The notes under the pieces: generated by a model | Databases searched by the model: none | What the model was told of the DNA's origin: nothing | What the model saw: the letters and a program-made list of their open reading frames with translations, nothing else | Program-made: the position numbers and the translations under genes | Part shown: positions 11,130-23,389 of the stretch, piece after piece | Position numbering within the stretch: position 1 is the stretch's first letter | Layout of the letters: every line of letters starts with the position of its first letter | Assembly (NCBI GenBank): GCA_032622095.1 | Contig: CP136066.1 | Location: 96,927,319-96,991,318, forward strand | Origin: Siphonodentalium dalli | Lineage: Eukaryota > Mollusca > Scaphopoda > Gadilida > Siphonodentaliidae | Direction of reading: 5' to 3' | DNA: 64,000 nt

Positions 11130-12584
11130 TTAGTGTGAACTGATGACAAGAAGTTTAAGAATGAGGCAATCATCAACATTTCTTCCTACACATATTTGCC
11201 AGAATGATGGAAGGGGGTGTCTGATTGTCGATTGTCCATTCCAATCACCAAGGGTATCCATACAAGGATTGATTTTACGAAGACTTTTCATGAATATTAT
11301 GTCAGAAAACGTCCGTGTTGCCACGAAAAGCAGCACCTTGCTTTTTTCATTGGAGAATTCAAAGCGCCACTTTTTACTATAGATGTGACAAATATTAAGA
11401 AGTCTGCGTAAGCCACCTTCAGTGAGAGAGAGAACAGTGATGTCATCTGCCGTTGTCGGCGATGCGCATGATGTTGAACCTATATATAGGCCATCAGTTG
11501 ATTTTGCAAGATCCGCAAGAAGCTCATCAATGAAGACTAGATAAAGGAAGGGAGACAAGATACCTCCTTGTCTTGTGCCTTGTTCGATGACAAATGATTC
11601 AGAAATATTTCCCTTATACATGACGTGACTCTGAACCTTTGAATACATAATTAGTTTCAATGTAAGACCTGTGACACCTTTCTGGTGTAATTTGTAAATG
11701 AGACCTTCGTGCCACACTCGATCAAAGGCTTTCTTTGAATCTAAAAATGCCGCATAGACACTTGATCCATATGCTTCTGCATACGCAAATGCTTCCTGTA
11801 GCTCGAATGTAGTTATCGTGCATCCCACGCCCCTTTGAAATCCGTTCTGTAAGCTGCTTGGGAAATTCTTAAACAATCGGCTTTGCCGAAGTCGTCGAAG
11901 AAGAATCGCCTCAAGCAGCTTATAGAGCACAGAGAGAAGTGTGATCGCACGATAACTATCAGGTACATGAGGTAATTTTGGGTCGCCTTTGAATATGGGT
12001 ACAATGAGGCCTTTTTTCATGTCAGGGGGAATATAGGCAAACCGCAAAATTTGGGAATAAAATATACATAAAATATCACATAATGCGGGCGGTGCATTAA
12101 TAATATGTTCGTTCACTAGCTCATCAAGACCGCCCGCCTTGTTTGCTTTGAACTCCTTTATTGAGTCAGTCAATTCGGCCATTGAGACATAATTAGCGAA
12201 GTCAGGGATGCCACTTTCAGATTGGCTATCAGATAAAATTGTGTCAACATGTACACTGACTGCGTTTCCAAAAGTTGAGTTCGTATGTGATGAACATTTA
12301 TATAGCTCAGAAAAATAGCTTTTCCACCCTTGGGCAATATGAGAAGGATCTCTGCACATGATTCCATTGAATAACATTTCCGTACCGGGTGTGATATAAC
12401 ACCTGTCTTTGGAGTTTACAGCTTTCCAAAAGCGTTTTTGATCACTTTTAGCATAAGCTTCTACTCGACTCGCGGTATTTGAGAGGTAATTTTTAATGGT
12501 GGAACGTTGCACTCTGCGAAATTCACGCTTTTTATCCCGATAAGCTCGAAAAGCGTGGTTCGATGAGCAGCTGGGCTTCCCCAT
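11130..12584 (-). pseudogene. LINE reverse-transcriptase domain, unit B (484 codons)
   Basis: The same reverse-transcriptase frame as in unit A, here with an in-frame ATG at 12584 followed by MGKPSCSSNHAFRAYRDKK. The palm motifs FLDSKKAFD, TRQGGILSP and TADD are all present. It differs from unit A by a few residues (for example HQKG for HKKG and KLPH for KPPH). No endonuclease and no normal thumb or C-terminal region are present, so it cannot be an autonomous LINE protein. The ATG arises from a single substitution relative to unit A and need not be a real start. Confidence 0.85.
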
Positions 12585-13007
12585 CGAAATCTCTAATAAA
12601 GTAATGCTTTAAATAATCATGAAAGGGTTAAAGATTTATTCAATGTTCACGCTGCCACTGGCCAAATGCAAAACTTATTCTCAAAATCTCATTTGCCAAG
12701 TGATTTCTTCATTCCAAAATAAATACAGAAACTATTTATTTATAAATAAAACCATTCGTGTTACGAAATTCCCATGCCACAGTTTCGTTTTAGCGGTCTT
12801 CATAATGTTAACACCTCCAACAACAGGACAGGTAGTTAACCCGTTCTATTTGCGCATTACTATTATTAGATCATTTTATAGTTGTGCACCGCGATGCACA
12901 AACTGACATAAATATTTTAATAAACGTCACATATCCTCTGACAGTTTCGGTTCCAACGTTCCAAAACAGATTATAAAACTGCCACCATGTGCAGTGAGTA
13001 ATGCATA

Positions 13008-13194
13008 CAGTAATGCTCTAAATAATCGACTCCTTAACCACGGCAGAATTATGGGTAATTTTTTCGGGATTTAGTCGGAAATATGGCTTGTTGCCATTCA
13101 TCGGAAAGCTCTCACTGAGAGCTTTCGGTGAATGGCAACAAGCCATATTTCCGACTAAATCCTGAAAAGTTACCCATAATTTTGATGTGGTTAA
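13008..13194. mobile_element. Fold-back MITE in unit B, left piece (split by the 14.9-kb insertion)
   Basis: The left 187 bp of the palindrome described at 4738-4950. It continues at 28141-28170. The break falls in the right stem, exactly at TTAA. Joining 13194 to 28145 reproduces the unit A order. Confidence 0.85.
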
Positions 13195-13397
13195 AGTGAT
13201 AGTACTGTTATTTCTATATGAAATTATTCTTGCCCAGAATAATCGGATTGCCATGGTGGCGCGCGCACCAGCAAACACAGGCCTTCATCGTAAATCGGTG
13301 TTTAGATATTGCAAGCATTGGTCGAAGGGTCAAGGGTCAGAAAGACCAGAATGCATCATCGATCTAAAAATAATGCTGACGGACACGCATTAATAAT

Positions 13398-13708
13398 ATG
13401 AAAATGGCGGAACGTTTAAAAAATAGATTTGGAAGCGATCCGGGGGCTGTTAATTGTTCATGCGGGAATGTATGCGCGTGGAGGAAGTCGGCCACGTCTC
13501 GTCGTTGCGGACATCGTGTCCCTGTTTGGATGCGGGGACATTTTGCAGCAGAGGCTGCAAATGTGGAACAAGCAAAATGAGCTGTCAGAACCAGCCCAGG
13601 ATTGGCAAGAAGAAAGGGTCGATTTTGTCGGCAGAACTTGGGTTGTCAAGTAGCGAAGACGATGCCGATGGTGAAAATGTCGAAGATGTCGTCGTGAACA
13701 AAAAAGAG
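13398..13708 (+). pseudogene. Cysteine-rich (CXC/TSO1-like) exon, frame-broken
   Basis: One frame from 13398 gives VNCSCGNVCAWRKSATS. A second frame, from ATG 13460, gives SCPCLDAGTFCSRGCKC then SCQN and an acidic SSSEDDADGENVEDV tail. Together they follow the pattern CxC...C, then CxC-x6-C-x3-C-x-C-x6-C, which is met in CXC-type and transposon-associated animal proteins. The two halves are in different frames, so a shift between about 13476 and 13510 breaks the gene. A plausible donor (GAG|GTAAAA at 13708/13709) and a polypyrimidine-tract acceptor (TTTTAG at 13791-13796) suggest an 88-bp intron; the next exon would stop after six codons. It may be the 3' part of the element's former protein gene. 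I cannot name a specific family. Confidence 0.45.
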
Positions 13709-13799
13709 GTAAAAAATTGTATCACTCTTCGCTATAAAATTGAAATTGATATCCACACAAATTCCAACAGGCAATATTAATTTTTTTTTTTTTTAGGCC

Positions 13800-14179
13800 T
13801 TACTCTTGTCGTCTTGAAGTTGAAGGTCTCGTTAATTATTCACCATTCAAATAGTACTAGCAGTATATGTAGCATCATAAGCATGTGCAGTGTTGCTGTT
13901 AGTACTAGTAGGCCTACCAAAAATAATAATAATACTGTAATATTTTTCATGACCATGATTGTGGAAAATTTTCCCAGATTGAATAAATTACAGGCCAAAA
14001 TAATAGTAGGGGTGGATTTTTTTTTCCCACATTGAGTTTCCAAAAGTTATTCTCAGATGGGCTAGTTACTATCAACGGAAAATCAAATATATAAGTTCTC
14101 TAATTGATTAACAGTATTTTATCTGCACAATACATGTAAGTCCATAATTTTGAGGCGAAGTTGATCGGAAGTGGGCAAC
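13800..14179. other. No gene seen
   Basis: AT-rich interior of the 14.9-kb element following the cysteine-rich exon. Short frames on both strands have no recognisable content. Confidence 0.5.
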
Positions 14180-15562
14180 TATGGGAGGCCCGTTTCACAT
14201 TTATTATTTATTTGCGCTTAAGCGCAAATCATTTGCGCTTAAGCATAAAACAATTTGCCCTTAAGCACAAATCATTTGCACTAAAGCGCAAATATGTGTC
14301 TATCAATTTATTTGCTCTTAAAGCGCAAATCATTTGCGGTTAAGCGCAAATACCTAGCACTCCCTTACTTCCCTCTGATTGTGAATGATTGGGTCCATCT
14401 CATAGTAAATTATGATGGGCCCATAGTAATAGCCCCATACAGACTCGAAGTTGAAGAAAAAACATATATCCATGTCAGCATCTCTGTCCCTGGTGTCCCA
14501 GGAATTGGTGTCTCACTCCCAGAGCTCTAGTATATTTTATTAAAGGGATATCTCCTGCACAGATATATACCATTTCCATGGCCATAAAAAGGGAATTAAG
14601 GGTTACTACTATCTATAACTTACCCATAAATTATTGGCATGACCTGGTGTATCAACTAGCAACACAAGAGGAGCATTGGGCTAATTTTAACCTGTTTTAA
14701 TTAGCCTGAGTACTCAACAGTCAACTGTGAGTGTGTGTTCAACAAGGATAATCCCTAATTACATATTATCAGCATCCATCTATCCAAAGAATTTATGTCT
14801 CCTTCCCGGAACTCTAGTAATTTTTTGTATGATGTTTTTTAATGTATTATTGCAAAGATTTGGGCCCTTACTATGGTCATATACTATAGCATGCATGTGG
14901 TGTCACTGCATGAGGGCTTGCTTACCTCATATGGTTTACTTATTGACTTAAATCAGAGGAAATAACCCTATTTTCATATTATCAGCATCCCTGTCAAAAA
15001 AGATTGGTGTCTCATTCCTGGAGCTTTGGTGTCTCAGTCCTCGAGCTCTAGTTCTTTTTATTACACAAATCTATAGTATTGCCATGGTCATATAGTTCCA
15101 CCGAGGGCTTGCTTCCCTCATATGGTGTGCCTGTATACTCGAAAATTGAGGCAAATCAAAGTCGCCCCGACTAATACAGAATAACTAATATATACTGAAG
15201 ATATTATAATGCTATCACAAGTCGCTCCAACTAAAACAGAAGGTGATACTATTGCGAGTCAGCCATTTTGATAAAGAAGTTGGGCTAGCTCCCTACCCAT
15301 CCAAACCAATGAAACCAAGAGGTGATATATATGTCAATAGGAGTTAATGCTAAGTTATGGAGAAACCTATTTATTCACCAGGGGTGTTTAGTTACCTATA
15401 ACCATGAATTGCGCATAAGCGCAATGATTGCACTGAAGCGAAATTATTTGCGCTTAAGCGCAATTAATTGCACTTAAGCACAATTGATTACGCTCAAGTG
15501 TTAAGTGCAATTGATTGTGATTAAGCACAATTAATTATTAAATGTGAATTGGGCCTCCCATA
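14180..15562. mobile_element. Nested 1.38-kb inverted-repeat element (TATGGGAGGCCC ends)
   Basis: TATGGGAGGCCCG at 14180 is mirrored by GGGCCTCCCATA ending at 15562, and the similarity runs on through TTCACATTTA for about 22 of 24 bases. Single ends of the same type occur near 19085, 24176 and 27617. Inside, next to each terminus, are arrays of TTTGCGCTTAAGCGCAAAT-like palindromes (14208-14355, 15405-15545). No coding frame is recognised and no clear target duplication is visible. Confidence 0.55.
14208..14355. repeat. Array of TTTGCGCTTAAGCGCAAAT-like palindromes
   Basis: About seven degenerate copies of a 17-19-bp palindrome with core CTTAAG. Related but more diverged copies occur at 15405-15545, 15650-15700, 26060-26130, 26260-26300 and 26910-26965. 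Confidence 0.7.
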
Positions 15563-15711
15563 CACTTAAGCATAAATCAAATTCCAGATCTAAAAACTCC
15601 CCTGGGGCTGAAATGATGGGGGGGGGGGGGCTTTCATATTTATTATTTATTTGCAAATATTTGCACTTAAGCATAAATCATTTGCACTCAAGTACAAATA
15701 TGCGTCTAACA

Positions 15712-17245
15712 ATTAAATACCAAACTTGCTCTCCCTTACTTCCCTCTGATTGTGACTGATTTGAGTCAATCTCATAGTATATTATCATGGGCCCAAAGTA
15801 GTAGCCCCATACAGACTCAATAGTTGAAGAAAATTTCTGTCCCTGGTGTCCTAATAAGTGCCTCACTCCCAGAGCTGTAATATATTTTATTAAAGGGACA
15901 TCTCCTGCACAGATATATACCATTTCCAATTTTCCATGGCCGTAAATAGACAATTAGGGCTTAAGCGTAAATAAATGATAAATGTGAAAATGCTTGAGAA
16001 ATGAAGGTAAATAAAATATACTTAAGTGTAGATCAATTATACCTAAATGTAAATTAGTTATGCTTATACATAAATAATTACACTCCCATAGAGCTCCCCT
16101 CAAGCTGAAATTGATGCAACCACATATATTGTCTGCATATCAGTAGAATCTTTCAATGGCAGATATTATATACCGGGGGGGGGGGGGGTGATACGAAATT
16201 TACAAGAAGGTATTTCGGGGTGGGTGACCCATGCAAATGTTTTACTTTGAGCACTTATTTGACATTTGTAACAGTTTAAAACTCATTTTGAGTATTTATA
16301 ACAACAAAAACACCATACGTATGGTACTGGGACCTCATATGGCCCTTAGTGCAGTGGAGATGACATTAATCTATGTCTTTTTGCATATGGGACGGTGGGG
16401 TGAAAAAATTCCTTCACCACACTTCCCTCTGTTTGTGAATGATTTGAGTCAATCTCATAGTATATTATCATGGGCCCAAAGTAGTAGTCCCATACAGACT
16501 CAATAGTTGAAGCATTTCTGTCCCTGGTGTCCTAATAAGTGCCTCACTCCCAGAGCTGTAGTATATTTTATTAAAGGGACATCTCCTGCATAGATATATA
16601 CCATTTCCATGGCCGTAAATAGGCAATTGGGGGTTACTGGGGGTTTGCTTCCCTCATATATGGTGTACTTATTGACTTGAAATAGGGGGAAAACCCCTAT
16701 TTTCATAATATCAGCATCCCTGTCCCCAAGAATGTGTGTCTCCATCCCTGAGATATAGTATTTTTATAAAAGAGACATATCCTGCACAGATCTATACCAT
16801 TCCCATGGTCATAAAACATCTTGGGGTTACTGGGGGATTGTTTCCATCATATGGTGGGTCTATATAAACTTTATTGATGTGTTTAGGCCTGTGCCATTTG
16901 AAATTAATTCATGGGGGAATCAATGTTTTGAGCTAAAGTGTAAATAAATAATAAATGTGAAAATGCTTGAGGAATGAGGGTAAATAAAATATGCTTAAGT
17001 GTAGATCAATTATACCTAAATGTAAATTAGTTATGCTTATACATAAATAATTACACTCCCATAGAGCTCCCCTCAATCTGAGATTGATGCAACCACATAT
17101 ATTGTCTGCATACCAGTAGAATCTTACAATGGCAGATATTATATACCGGGGGGGGGGGGGGGCCCTTAGTGCAGTGGAGATGACATTAATCTATGTCTTT
17201 TTGCATATGGGACGGTGGGGTGAAAACATTCCTTCACCACACTGT
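15712..17245. repeat. Imperfect direct duplication with poly-G tracts
   Basis: Blocks recur in order: the CCCTCTG-x-TTGTGA block (15740, 16424, also 14368), the AATGTGAAAATGCTTGAG block (15979, 16952) leading to poly-G (about 16175 and 17149), and the block beginning CCCTTAGTGCAGTGGAGATG (16339, 17162). The period is about 970 bp before and 823 bp after a deletion in the second copy. Confidence 0.7.
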
Positions 17246-18795
17246 TACAAAAGAACCTTCCAGAAACGTAAAACTTAAATAAATAAACTTGTCTTGATGT
17301 CGCTAATGCATAGATCATTGTGTGAATGGAAAATGAGCGAGCAACTGACATTAAATGTCACTATCAACGGATAGAAAGTATCTGACTATCAATGGGTAAA
17401 AAATATCTGTCATCAGTGCATCAAGCCAATCAGTGAATTATTTGCTTGTCTATCAACTAAGATGATCTCTGGCAAGACCTAAAGTATCCAAGTCTGATAG
17501 AGTGATGTGACTATGTTTATTTCCATCAAAACAGCTTCTGAAACAGGTTAAACTGTTATTTGAACTAAATGAGATAGATCATTCCCAGTCATATGAGTAA
17601 TATCAGTACAGCTTTATTCAGTTTTGAACCAAATTTAGTGAAATTTGGGAGGTGGGTGTGAACAAATTGGGAGTAAAAAACATATTGGTTTTGCAGGTTT
17701 GGTGGTGATGGGTCCCCGAAAATGCCAGATGCAAAAAAAAATTCATTCCTTCCTGCAAATTTTTTACTACCCCCATCCCCCTGCTCCACCTACAATCTTT
17801 GCATCAGCTTATACCGAGGTAAAATAGCCGAAGAACCCAATCATGCTAATTTATTGTGCTGCATAAATCATATATGCTAAGCATAGTCAGTTAATAAATG
17901 TTAACACATCCTCCAATAAAGGGGTTTCAGTTTTTAATTTTCCATATTGAAAACCAGTTGAAAACAATTTCCAGAGTATATATGCAAAGTTAAGGCACAT
18001 TTACTGATATAAGCTAATTATGATAAAACTATTCAATTAAGCTTTAAGGTAGCAATACACGATTTCCAGCAATTTTGCCAACCTGGGAGGGGGTACTGTA
18101 CTTCAAATCAATGCTAAGCCATTATCGTTGGCATATATCCAATCAAGCATGTTTTAATTTCGACATAAATTTTAGGTGTAATCATTTAAATGTACTTTTG
18201 GTTCTTCGTACAATATGTCATTGAGTTATGCCCCTTGGTTTGCACACACGAACCGCTCAATTTTACCCATTTTTTCACTCAAATTGGCCATTTTCTACCC
18301 AAAAACAGACCATGATAGAGCGAATGTCAATAAATAAGATTCTTCCACCTGATAGAGCTATGATAGAGCTGAGAAATATTTGAAATAGAAAAAAAGTTAT
18401 CGTATCAATTTGAAAAAAAAGTCTTGCGAGCCCAGATGACAGAATTCAGGGGAGAGAAATCGGGCTATTTTCCTGTAACCAATAACACAGAGTTGGCCTT
18501 CACTGAATACGAAAACCCTGTTGCGTATCCAAATTTTTCACTTTTTTGAGAACTTTCCCAGTTTTGTAAAATAAATAAACCTTCAAACCAGTAACGACAC
18601 AGTTAACACAGACTACACTGGCCGTTATGCCCCCCAGATACTTATATTTCTATTTTTCAGACCCCCTACAACCTGTGAAATCAGGTACTTCTACCTAAGC
18701 ATAAATATATTGCTCTGAAGTATCATTGTATTATGGTAAATCATAATTCAGTTACCCTTAACCACCATTGTTTGTTTTACCTCTCTCACCTTGGA
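17246..18795. other. No gene seen
   Basis: AT-rich sequence inside the 14.9-kb element. Frames up to about 65 codons show no family features. I see no clear repeat structure. Confidence 0.45.
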
Positions 18796-19064
18796 TAAAA
18801 TGGTATGACATAAATGGTATCAGTGTGTGGAGCCTTCCCCTATTAGTTGACTCAAAGACTGAGATACTACTATGTCAAAGGTTTCAACTTGAGCGGAATT
18901 CTGAAAGAGCATGTCTGAACTATGTGTGAGTGAATTGTGCTTCAGTCTAATTCATGAGAATGGATTACTCTTATTAAGCGAACCATTATTTCGCTTAAGA
19001 CAGCCAAGGGTATAATAAGTGACGGCATTGCCCACACTGATACCATTTATGTCATACCATTTTA
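18796..19064. mobile_element. 269-bp MITE with ~34-bp inverted ends
   Basis: TAAAATGGTATGACATAAAT at 18796 continues through GGTATCAGTGTG and is mirrored exactly at 19031-19064. The middle is unique and noncoding. The flanks do not reveal the size of the target duplication. Confidence 0.7.
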
Positions 19065-20090
19065 TCAGCTAACACTGGTCAATGTGAATTCGGGTCCCAC
19101 ATACTCTAGGAATACACACACCGCTGCACACTGTGGGTCAAATATAGACAAATTTTGAAAAAAATCAGCTCAAATAAGGTTGAAAACAGACATTTCTCTA
19201 AATATCAGTCATGTGACAAATGTTCAGGTTGCTACATGTACCAATTATTATTGTTGCAACACATGCCGAAATAAATTTATGAACTAAAAAGATCTTAAAT
19301 CAGTTTGAAAATAAGCATAAGTCTAGTAGATCTGAAATTTTGAAATGGCTGAAACCCAAACATGGCTGATGAATCTTAAATACATGAAAATATCTAGGGT
19401 TATGTTAATTAGCCTTGATAATAGTGCAAGGTTACCTCTAAAGTGCACATAATTTATCTGATCATTGTGCGAGTATAAACAAAAGTTTTACTTTTTTCAA
19501 CATATAATGAATTTCCCTTTCAAAATATAGTCCATATATCAATGTATATGGATTTCTATGTGTTTTTTCCCTTTCAAAATTCATGTGAACTCTATTATAT
19601 TCTGATTTATATGCAACTGTGCATGGATGCACTGGAAGCCCTTGTGGCAGATATTTTTGTATCTGTATTTCTGGCATGGGGGATGTCCTAGGCATTGATT
19701 GAACCATAATGTGTGTGAATAAATGGTTGCTATGGCTCCCTAATGTTCTCGTCTTGTGGGTAGAGTTTGAAAAATCTTCAAAAATGAGGTCCTGTCCCAT
19801 CATGTATGGTCATAGAATGGTGCACTGGACCTAAATCATGAATATGTTAGATTAACACAACTGATAGTTGTTTTAAATACTACTTCCTGGTCACAAATGC
19901 TTGAAACATATGTTTTGTGTCCATGCTTTAAACCAGCAAGGACCATGACTGGTAAATATAATGTTTAATTAGGTGAATAGCTATTGGACTCACAGAGAGT
20001 GATAATTTGATGGATTTCACAAGTCGCAGTATCAGTATAATAAGTTGTGAACTTGTGAGGCAGATGTTGGGTTAAATTAGCCAAGTTATA
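19065..20090. other. No gene seen
   Basis: Only a single terminus-like fragment (TGTGAATTCGGGTCCCACAT near 19082) is recognised. A 113-codon minus-strand frame (19462-19803) has no family features and is probably chance. Confidence 0.4.
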
Positions 20091-20205
20091 CATTAATGCC
20101 CTAAGTAATCGACCTCTTAACCAAAGCAGAAGTATGGGTAACATTTCAGGATTTAGTCAGAAATGTGGCTTGTTGCCATTCATCAGAAAGCTCTCCCCGA
20201 GATTC
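20091..20205. mobile_element. Half copy of the fold-back MITE
   Basis: Matches the left arm of 4738-4950 (TAATGCCCTAAGTAATCGAC onward to the CTCTCCC loop). The right arm is lost and the sequence changes at about 20200. Confidence 0.7.
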
Positions 20206-20985
20206 ACTACCTTTATACATTTCTATTTTCAGACTATATTAATGATGGAGAACGAGAGATGTGGTTAACTCATCAGGACAAATCATTAGAATGTAATAAT
20301 GTGAGTACCATAATGATAAGCATAAATGATTATTGTATTTTGCATGCAGATCTTTAGTAACATCAACAATCAGCACTGACTGGTACAATGTACATGTAGC
20401 TGTATATGTAGCCATAAATCAATGACTTTTGGGATAAAAACATATTTCTATATAATCTACTTTTGTTGATATATTAAAGAGATTAAACTACTAACTAATA
20501 CCAATATTAGTGATAATGACTTTTTTTGGTGAAAAAATTTGACTTTTTTTTATTAATCCCAGAGACTACAATTATCTGCTGAAGTAAAAATATATGATGT
20601 GGTATATAGACTGTTTTTACCTTTGTCACATTCTCAGGGTCAAAGTATCATGATTATAGAATATATTCTTCAGTCATATTTAAATTTGTGCAGTACATTG
20701 TACTATTTTTCGCTAGTGTGCATTTATTATTCACATGTGTATAGCTAAATCATGGTTAGATATTTTAAGTTGAATTTCTTCTAAAATATAAACATATATA
20801 TTCCAGACTGAAGGAATTTTTGTCAAGATGATCTTTAATATGCACAAGTATTTTCAGCGATAATGAAGAACTGAAATTGTCATCATATACAAAAATATTT
20901 GTAAGTTTAGAAGTTGCTCAGAATTTAAAATAGAGCGAAACATAGTACTGCACAAATTCAAATATGAGTAAGGTATACAATTGAT
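20206..20985. other. No gene seen
   Basis: Very AT-rich, with short frames only. Confidence 0.4.
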
Positions 20986-21106
20986 TAGTCCAAGTCTTCT
21001 TGTACTAAAACCAGCTAATATATTGGGATGGCGATTTGCTGTTTTTAAAGACCGGCACCTCCATCCCAATATCTTAGCCGGTTTTAGTACGAGAAGACTT
21101 GGACTA
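20986..21106. mobile_element. 121-bp fold-back MITE with 9-bp target duplication
   Basis: TAGTCCAAGTCTTC at the left end is mirrored at the right, and the stem runs nearly to the centre. The exact direct repeat ACAATTGAT lies immediately outside (20977-20985 and 21107-21115). A duplication of 8-9 bp fits hAT (8) or Mutator-like (9) machinery. Confidence 0.8.
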
Positions 21107-21115
21107 ACAATTGAT

Positions 21116-22249
21116 ATACAGGGGATCCTAGTAGTTCAGTCAGTATTGGGCATGAATAAGGAATCAGAATTCCTAAATGAAAAGATGTGTACTAGTATTT
21201 AAATATCGTACATGTATATGGTACATGTATATTTATTCAAAAAATATATAGCATATTTAATTTGTAGTAGACAATTATATCATCTCAGCCATAGAGCTTT
21301 CTCTTCCAGAATCATTCCGATAACCAAGATGGACACAGTTTAAATTGAAAAGCACAGTATGACATCATTTGAACTAACCATTGCTTGATCTGCATGTTAA
21401 TCAGGAATGAGATTTTCTTCATGGCATTGCTGAGAAAGTGCATCGAACATAGCAATATATCTTTTTCAATATCATTGTCATTATTGTGTTACTTCACAAA
21501 ACTGCTGGTAACATTGTAAGAATGTAATGATTGTACATGTGGCAATTCGCTAAATTCAAGTGTGTTTAATGAACTGCAGTTGTGCAATTACTTGGAGTCT
21601 TGTCCTTCCAACCATATCTACATCTCTCTCTCCATTAGAACCTATAATAGAACGATAACAATATTTTATGTTATAGAAACCAACATCACTATATAAAGGA
21701 GACTGGTGCTGCCTAACTCATGGAGTGTGTGACTCACTGGAATTGGCGTCAAGTTTTGGATAGCAGATCTTGAATGTTAGTAACCAGAAAAAGTGAATAG
21801 TTTCAGTCGAGGCCAACAAACAGTGCAAAAGACAATAACTTTCAGTTTAGTTTAATTGTTATTCTCATTAAAATTATAAAATAACAATTCTTGTAATATC
21901 AATCCACCAGCAATGTTATATATTAAGGTTGGCAAAATTGTAAAGTTTGATGTCTAATCTATACTGGCCTATAGTGAAGAATTGAATATGAGGTCACTCT
22001 CCCTCAGACAATTTTTTTTACAACAACAGACATTTTATGAAACTTGTTTTGATAACATGATTATATAAGTGCAGTTATCATCAAAACATGAAAGAAACAT
22101 ATATTCTGTCTCATATATTCATCCCTAGATATTGAATCAAATAAAATACATGTGCCACTGCCAAATAAATTGTGTTCTAAACATCGTAATATTTTTGTCC
22201 CACAATATATATTTCTAGTGACGGAAATGTCTGTTGAGTGGTGCCTTTT
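21116..22249. other. No gene seen
   Basis: AT-rich interior sequence of the 14.9-kb element. No frame or repeat that I can support. Confidence 0.4.
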
Positions 22250-22419
22250 AACTTCTTAACCAAAGCAGAATGATGGGTAACTTTTCAGGATTTAGTCGGA
22301 AATATGGCTTGTTGCCATTCATCGGAAAGCTCTCCCGAGAGCCATATTTCCGACTAAATCCTGAAAAGTTACCCATAATTCTGCTTTGGTTAAGAGGTCG
22401 ATTACTGAGGGCATTACTG
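22250..22419. mobile_element. Fold-back MITE (CAGTAATG family), left end trimmed
   Basis: The palindrome of 4738-4950 recurs with a shorter loop (GGAAAGCTCTCCCGAGAGCC). The right end is ...GCATTACTG|TA at 22419-22421. The outermost ~25 bp of the left arm are missing. Confidence 0.75.
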
Positions 22420-22771
22420 TATGTCTATTATTCATTTGGAGGGAATTCAGGATACACCAACAGATAGAAAATATCCTAAGGGAACTACTTGTCACTTAGT
22501 ATTTAGTAAAGAACCTTTGACAAGCTAAGCTGTAGATATAAACTACATCAGTTATAACAAAAAAATGTTTCAAATGTCCGCTCTCAGAATTCTAATGTAC
22601 ATGTATGTACCTGTCAATATTCTAGTGGTGCAATCCTCAAACCATGCTGACACCCATCGGTCTCAATCATTCTTTCATTCCTTCTATTCATATTCTGTGC
22701 TTGGACTGGGCTACAAGTGCATGAACAACTGATCTGAAATATAAGAAAAGTTGATTTAATTTTTGGTTTAA

Positions 22772-23265
22772 AGGCACGGTTGGCCTTAGTTGTCGAAAAT
22801 ATTCATATTTGTTCCAAACACCGTAAATAGACAAACATTAAAACGCATACAGTTTCGTTCATATATACCATGACCATCGCGTAAACAGCATGCTATCATA
22901 AAGACTTACTATATTTTACATAAGCAAGAGCCTTATTGTGTTACAGAAGACAGCACAGTGTCACTGGCTAATCACACACAAATGATATAAACGCTCTTTA
23001 TTAGTTCCATATCAGGAATTCAGCAACAAAGAACGCTCTTTATTTTTACCATCATAATATAAACAAAAACCAGAAAAGTAACTTTTTATGCCTTTGTTTA
23101 CATAACAATGGTCAAACAAATGACAATAACATACTGTTTATGCGATATTTCTTATTTGTATACGGACAAAGTCTGTCTACATTTTGATGTTCTTTCTGTT
23201 TGTGGCGGTTTTTGATGGGTGGAAATATTTTCACAGGATACCCACCGCCAAGGCCAACCGTACCT
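22772..23265. mobile_element. 494-bp TTAA-flanked MITE, second copy
   Basis: It has the same length, orientation and ends as 10561-11054, with TTAA at 22768-22771 and 23266-23269. Only a few substitutions and small indels separate the two, so the family moved recently. It is nested in the 14.9-kb element. Confidence 0.9.
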
Positions 23266-23389
23266 TTAACATGAAACGGCATACATTTTTAAATACTTTT
23301 CTGTCAGAAAAGAATATCTATAACATCATTGGAATATTGAATAAATGTGCATCATATAAGATGACATATGATATGGTGTGAGATGTGCT

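Larger units (their letters stand above)
7773..13194. repeat. Tandem array, unit B, left part
   Basis: The second array unit matches 1-4924 base for base apart from scattered substitutions and one 498-bp insertion event at 10557-11054. It stops at TTAA 13191-13194, where a large element begins, and resumes at 28141. A reading frame open in units A and C (2199-2504 and 33190-33495) is broken here by a TAT to TAA change at about 10101, suggesting that this frame is not a gene. The parts outside the listed relics hold nothing I can support as coding. Confidence 0.95.
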
